A stretch of 64,000 bases of DNA, from NCBI GenBank assembly GCA_963787425.1, contig CAWBCV010000018.1, positions 124,001 to 188,000 of the forward strand. Reading direction: 5' to 3'. Shown here piece by piece: positions 59,944-64,000 of the stretch. Numbering within the stretch: the first letter of the stretch is position 1; each line of letters starts with the position of its first letter. The notes under the pieces were generated by a model. That model was not told the origin of the DNA. It saw only the letters and a list, made by a program, of their open reading frames with translations, and searched no databases. Source of the stretch: AP-15 sp963787425 (lineage in GTDB: Bacteria > Pseudomonadota > Alphaproteobacteria > ATCC43930 > CGMCC-115725). Position numbers and translations under genes: made by a program.

Positions 59944-61752
59944 TCAGCGGCCGGCGGCGTAGCCTTGCATGCCGCGGGGGTTGGCGCCGGCTTTGAAGAT
60001 CCGGCCCTCCAGGGTTTCTTCGCGGGCGCAGCCTGAAAGACGGCGTTCCGACCATGGCTCGCCGACGCGCAGGCGGTGGCCGCGCCGCGCGAGCGCCGCA
60101 CGCGCCGCTTCGGGGAAGCGGCTCTCCAGCGCTACAACGCCGGGCTGCGCGGCGCGCGGGTAGAACGAGCTAGGCATGTGCTCGCTGTGAAAGGCTGGGC
60201 AGTCGATCGCCTCCTGCAGGTTCATGCCGTGGTGGACATGGTGCAGGAACATCAGCGCCGACCACTGGTCTTGCTGGTCGCCGCCCGGCGTGCCGAAGGC
60301 GAGATAGGGTTTGCCGTCCTTGAACGCTATCGACGGCGACAAGGTGCTGCGCGGGCGCTTGCCGGGGGCGAGGCTCGCCGGCAGCCCCTCTTCGAGCCAA
60401 AACATCTGCATCCGCGTGCCGAGGCAGCAGCCGAGCTCCGGGATCACCGGCGAACTCTGCAGCCAACCGCCGCTCGGCGTCGCCGAGACCATGTTACCCC
60501 GTCGGTCGATCACATCGACATGGCAGGTGTCGCCGGCTACGAGGCCGTGCTCGGTGACGGTCGGCTTGCCGATGCCGCCGGCCGTCGACTCGCCGATCCC
60601 GGCCCCGCCCGCAGCCATCTCCAACCCGCCGACCAGCACGTGCGGCATGCGGCCGTCAGGGCGGCCCGGCCGCAATTCCATCGAGGCGTGCTCGGCGACC
60701 AGCTTGCGTCGCGCATCGTTGTAGGCGGCGCCGAGCAAGGTGGGCATCGGGACGTCGACAAAATCGGGGTCTCCGTACCAGGCTTCGCGATCGGCGAAGG
60801 CAAGCTTGGCGCATTCGATGACCATATGGACAAAATCAGCCCCGAGCGGGTCGAGACCGTCTAGATCAAAGCCCTCAAGCAACGCCAATTGCTGCAGCAG
60901 AACGGGCCCCTGGCTCCACGGCCCGCCCTTGGCCACGGTATAGCCGTGATAATCAAAGGTCAGCGGCGTTTCGACCGGGGTCTCCCAGCGCGCCATGTCG
61001 TCGCCGGTCAGCAGCCCGCCGTGGCGGCGTCCGGAGGCGTCGAGCACCTTCTCGCGACGGCAAAAGCGGTCGATCGCCTCGGCGACAAAGCCGCGGTACC
61101 ACATCTGGCGGGCGCGCTCGATCTGCCTCTCGCGTTCGCCGTCGCCGGCCTGTGCGAGCACGCGGCGGTAGGTCGCGGCGAGAGTCGGATTGCGGAACAG
61201 CCTTCCCGGTTCCGGCGGTGCGCCGTTCGGCAGGTAGATTGCGGCAGAACTCGGCCACTCCCGGCGGAACAGCTCGGCGACGGTGGCGACCGTCTCGCCG
61301 ATCCGATGAACTGCGGGGTAGCCGTTCTCGGCATAGCCGATCGCCGGGCCGAGGATCTCGGCGAGCGGCATCGTCCCGTAATCGCGCAGCAGCCGCATCC
61401 AGGCGCCGAACGCCGCGGGAACTGCGGCGGCCAACAGCCCGGTGCCCGGGATCAGATCGAGATCGAGCTGGCGAAACCGTTCGATCGTCGCCGCGGCGGG
61501 GGCCACACCCTGGCCGCAGATCATGTCGCAGCGACGCTTCGCCTCGCTCCAGACGAGGATCGGCGCCTCGCCGAGCGGACCGTTCAGATGCGGCTCGACC
61601 ACCTGTAACGTAAAACCGGCGGCCGCCGCCGCGTCGAATGCGTTGCCGCCCTTCTCCAAAATGCTCATGCCGACTGCCGAAGCAATCCAGTGGGTCGAGG
61701 CGACGACCCCAAAGGTGCCGCGGATCTCGGGCCGGGTGGTGAAGGTGGGCAT
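59944..61752 (-). CDS. Gamma-glutamyltransferase family protein
   Basis: A 602-residue N-terminal nucleophile hydrolase. The large subunit spans about 1-400 (GGNAFDAAAAAGFTLQVVEPH near the start). The cleavage site and nucleophile Thr lie in LVAGDTCHVDVIDRRGNMVSATPSGG, where GDTCH holds the Thr. The C-terminal small subunit has TPGGDQQDQWSALMFL. It acts on glutathione or related gamma-glutamyl compounds; no obvious signal peptide, so a cytoplasmic form is likely. GGAGAGAA precedes ATG 61752. Complete. Confidence 0.93.
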   Translation of the reverse strand: MPTFTTRPEIRGTFGVVASTHWIASAVGMSILEKGGNAFDAAAAAGFTLQVVEPHLNGPLGEAPILVWSEAKRRCDMICGQGVAPAAATIERFRQLDLDLIPGTGLLAAAVPAAFGAWMRLLRDYGTMPLAEILGPAIGYAENGYPAVHRIGETVATVAELFRREWPSSAAIYLPNGAPPEPGRLFRNPTLAATYRRVLAQAGDGERERQIERARQMWYRGFVAEAIDRFCRREKVLDASGRRHGGLLTGDDMARWETPVETPLTFDYHGYTVAKGGPWSQGPVLLQQLALLEGFDLDGLDPLGADFVHMVIECAKLAFADREAWYGDPDFVDVPMPTLLGAAYNDARRKLVAEHASMELRPGRPDGRMPHVLVGGLEMAAGGAGIGESTAGGIGKPTVTEHGLVAGDTCHVDVIDRRGNMVSATPSGGWLQSSPVIPELGCCLGTRMQMFWLEEGLPASLAPGKRPRSTLSPSIAFKDGKPYLAFGTPGGDQQDQWSALMFLHHVHHGMNLQEAIDCPAFHSEHMPSSFYPRAAQPGVVALESRFPEAARAALARRGHRLRVGEPWSERRLSGCAREETLEGRIFKAGANPRGMQGYAAGR

Positions 61753-61900
61753 CGTTTCTCTCCAAAATGGCTCCGCAATGCTCTTGCAAGCCGTGGTGCG
61801 CGTCAACCGAGGCTCCTCGCAGTCGCAATAGCCGCCAGGCCGCTTATTTATTCTCGCGTAGCGGACGCGTCAGGCGTGCCGATCTCAGGTGTTTGCGCGA

Positions 61901-63160
61901 ATGGATGCGAGCATGCCCTTGGATGTCCCGCCCGACACGACCTTGAGCGGCGAAGAGTTCTTTCGCACCGAAGGCGCCTATACCAGCTTGGGTGCACCGA
62001 TACCGGGCGGGCAAGTCGGGTGTTGGATCCTGCGCGAAGGCCCGCACATCGACAGTGACGTAGAAATCTTCGACGAGATGTGCTGGCGCCTTGTCGGCGA
62101 TGGCTTGCCATTGTTCCGCGCGACCCTCCACATGGGGACATTACATCCGCAGATCCGGGGCGTCGGCGTGCGTTGGCTGCGCCCGCTGAAGGTTGTAGAG
62201 GAATATCGGATCCTGCAAGGCAACGAAGCGACCGACGAGTATTTGCGCAGCCCGATCCGCGCCACGATCGAGCGCGGAACGCCGTTTCGCCGCCGCCTCA
62301 CCGAGGATACCCTGGAATATCCGTTGCTGGCCAAGCTCCGGGAGTTCGGCGTCACCGATTATTTCGCGCTGGCGCTCAATCGCACCTTCCGGCGTTTTCC
62401 GGTGGTGACATGGGCGACCGACCGGCCGAGCGGGTTCAGCGACGCCGATATTGCCGCGCTCGAAAAACTCAATCCGGCGCTCGCCGCGATCGTCGAGCCT
62501 CGCGCCATCCGGCGGGTCACCGAGAACCTGCTCGACACCTATCTCGGGCCGCAAGCCGGACGACGGGTGCTCGCGGGGCAGATCCAACGCGCCCAAGGGG
62601 AGCAGCTGCGGGCCGTGATCATGATGGCCGATATGCGCGGTTTCACCGCCTTGTCCGACCGGCTGCCGGCCGCGGAGGTGATCGAGCTGCTCGACGATTA
62701 TTTCGAGGCGATCGTCACCCCGGTCGGAGCGCGCAAAGGCGAAACCTTGAAATTCATGGGCGATGGTGTCCTCGCGATTTTTCCGGCCGCGGACGACGAC
62801 GATTTCTCGGAAGCCAGCGTGCAGGCGCTGGAAGCGGCTCTCGAGGGGCTCGAGCGTCTCGGCCATATAAATAAGGCACGGCGCGAAGCCAACCAGCCCG
62901 AAGTCAGGATCGGTATCGGCCTGCATCTGGGCGAAGTCATTTTCGGCAATGTCGGCTCGGCCGACCGCCTCGACTTCACCGTTATCGGTCCGGCGGTGAA
63001 CCTCGCCTCGCGGATCGAAGGCCTGACCAAGCGGCTGTTGCGGCCGATCCTGGTGTCGAGCGCCTTCGCCCGGATCTGCCCGCGTCCGCTCGTCTCCCTG
63101 GGCTTTCACCCGGTCCGCGGCCTCTTCGAACCAGAGGAAGTGTTCGGCCTGCCGGAGTAA
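61901..63160 (+). CDS. Class III adenylate/guanylate cyclase
   Basis: A 419-residue protein with an N-terminal sensor-like region (about 1-210) of unknown fold and a C-terminal class III cyclase domain (about 235-375). The catalytic metal Asp is in IMMADMRGFTALSDRL, the second in LKFMGDGVLAIFP, and the transition-state residues follow in IGPAVNLASRIEGL (Asn, Arg). All key residues are present, unlike the broken cyclase at 36233. It would make cAMP or cGMP, which the CNG channel at 42972 could bind. ATG 61901 is chosen; GTG 61889 is also possible. Confidence 0.88.
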   Translation: MDASMPLDVPPDTTLSGEEFFRTEGAYTSLGAPIPGGQVGCWILREGPHIDSDVEIFDEMCWRLVGDGLPLFRATLHMGTLHPQIRGVGVRWLRPLKVVEEYRILQGNEATDEYLRSPIRATIERGTPFRRRLTEDTLEYPLLAKLREFGVTDYFALALNRTFRRFPVVTWATDRPSGFSDADIAALEKLNPALAAIVEPRAIRRVTENLLDTYLGPQAGRRVLAGQIQRAQGEQLRAVIMMADMRGFTALSDRLPAAEVIELLDDYFEAIVTPVGARKGETLKFMGDGVLAIFPAADDDDFSEASVQALEAALEGLERLGHINKARREANQPEVRIGIGLHLGEVIFGNVGSADRLDFTVIGPAVNLASRIEGLTKRLLRPILVSSAFARICPRPLVSLGFHPVRGLFEPEEVFGLPE

Positions 63161-63237
63161 CCCTCCCGTCGCACGGCCACGGCCGCTGTCTATCCCCGCC
63201 ATGGGTCCCCGCTTTCGCCGGGAAGGCGAAGGGCGGG

Positions 63238-64000
63238 TTAGTGCGGGACTGCGTCGCGCAGTCGGGTGCGTGCGTCGAAGTCTTCGGCGACGCGGGCGTC
63301 GTTCTCCAATAGGGCAGCGGCGTCGACCTTGGCGAACTCGATCGCGCCCATCGCCGCGAAGGCCTCCTGGACCGGCGGCCCCCACAAGCCGATGTCCTTC
63401 ACCGTCGGGACGATGCGGCTGAAGATCCGGCTGCGAAAGATCTTCATCGGCTCGGATTCGTCGACGATCCTGAGGCACTCCTCGACCGGCAAACCGAGCC
63501 GCTCCCATACCTCCCGCTGGTTGAACCGGTCCCGCATGTGCCAGCAGGCGGTGACGACAAAATCCTCGCGCTCCTTGCGCTCGGCATCGCTGAGTTGCGG
63601 ATAGAAGTCACGCAGCGCGAGGCGGCCAAAAGCGACATGCCGCGCCTCGTCCTGCATGACATACGCATTGACGGCGGCCGCTAGCGGGTTCTGCGCCTGG
63701 TCGCGGATGCGCTGGAACGCGGCCAAGGCCAGGCCCTCGATCAGGATCTGCATCGTCAGATAGGTCATGTCCCAGCGGCTGTCGGTGAGCCCATCCTCTA
63801 GCAAGGCCTTGAGACCCGGGGTGATCGGATAGGCGAGCTCGAATTTTTCGTGCAACAGCCGCGAATAGGCTTCGACGTGCCGCGCCTCGTCCATCACCTG
63901 GGTCGCGGCGTAGAATTTCGAGTCGAGGTCCGGCACGGTCTGCACGATCTTGGCGGTCGCGATCAGCGCGCCCTGCTCGCCATGCATGAATTGTGAGATC
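63238..64000 (-). CDS. Ferritin-like diiron protein, partial
   Basis: The 5' end is outside the window; 253 residues are visible. Two diiron motifs are clear: MDEARHVEAYSRLLHEKFEL and, about 80 residues later, QDEARHVAFGRLALRDFYP, each EARH with metal ligands. This fits the ferritin-like/R2-like or AurF-like oxygenase group. The N-terminal visible part SQFMHGEQGALIATAKI is typical. C-terminal end ENDARVAEDFDARTRLRDAVPH. Function unknown; probably an oxidase or oxygenase. Confidence 0.85.
   Translation of the reverse strand, partial: ISQFMHGEQGALIATAKIVQTVPDLDSKFYAATQVMDEARHVEAYSRLLHEKFELAYPITPGLKALLEDGLTDSRWDMTYLTMQILIEGLALAAFQRIRDQAQNPLAAAVNAYVMQDEARHVAFGRLALRDFYPQLSDAERKEREDFVVTACWHMRDRFNQREVWERLGLPVEECLRIVDESEPMKIFRSRIFSRIVPTVKDIGLWGPPVQEAFAAMGAIEFAKVDAAALLENDARVAEDFDARTRLRDAVPH

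Noticed and set aside
63177..63237. Short inverted repeat near the ferritin-like gene end
   Set aside because: Only about 6 bp pair (TTCGCC/GGCGAA) and no clear T-tract follows; too weak for a terminator or repeat family call.
1..64000. CRISPR arrays, tRNA or rRNA genes
   Set aside because: No regularly spaced repeats, tRNA cloverleaf with TTCGA arm and CCA end, or rRNA-like stretches were seen on either strand.

Overview
The window is high-GC alphaproteobacterial chromosome. The best marker is the conserved block dgt-argS-SPOR-nagZ-M50 protease-scpA-scpB-tatB-tatC-serS-surE-pcm-M23 peptidase-DUF815 ATPase-yajC-secD-secF-Mth938 at 9.6-27.5 kb. It shows the usual alphaproteobacterial order, many 4-nt start/stop overlaps and frequent GTG/TTG starts. 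A PEP-CTERM protein, hydantoinase genes, many acyl-CoA enzymes and luciferase-like (LLM) flavin oxidoreductases suggest a free-living soil or water member, perhaps near Rhodospirillales or Hyphomicrobiales. That placement is inference.

Layout. 0-9.5 kb is accessory: the end of a hydantoinase A gene, a group II intron, a PEP-CTERM gene with a sigma-54 type promoter, a scrap of an MBL-fold hydrolase, an MFS transporter, a frameshifted hydantoinase B and a frameshifted patatin lipoprotein. 9.5-27.5 kb is the housekeeping block (translation, peptidoglycan recycling, chromosome condensation, Tat and Sec export), interrupted only by a DUF4258/DUF2283 pair and one palindromic repeat inside scpA. 27.6-30.3 kb holds small envelope proteins, Fe-superoxide dismutase and an NDUFAF6/phytoene-synthase-like protein. 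30.3-42.1 kb is acyl-CoA metabolism: a four-gene minus-strand operon (two acyl-CoA dehydrogenases, an NDP-forming acyl-CoA synthetase, an enoyl-CoA hydratase) and a divergent CoA-transferase/enoyl-CoA hydratase pair. Between them lie a broken adenylate cyclase, a truncated copy of it, and a Phd/VapC toxin-antitoxin pair.

42-49.5 kb carries a DUF455 ferritin-like protein, a cyclic-nucleotide-gated K+ channel, a CapD-type sugar-nucleotide epimerase, a recombinase remnant, a 3-methyladenine glycosylase and a frameshifted MOSC/ferredoxin reductase fusion. 49.7-52.7 kb is an EmrAB-like efflux pair, followed by about 1 kb of degenerate DNA that includes a copied scrap of the epimerase gene. 54-64 kb contains two LLM oxidoreductases, an SDR, a glycine-zipper lipoprotein, an alpha/beta hydrolase, a CBS protein, a gamma-glutamyltransferase, a class III cyclase and a truncated diiron ferritin-like gene.

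Two themes stand out. First, seven genes or remnants carry one small indel each, all in accessory genes, while about 17 kb of housekeeping genes is intact. Second, palindromic repeats sit in frame inside two unrelated genes (scpA and the cyclase). The clearest regulatory signal is the sigma-54 promoter with a distant perfect palindrome upstream of the PEP-CTERM gene.
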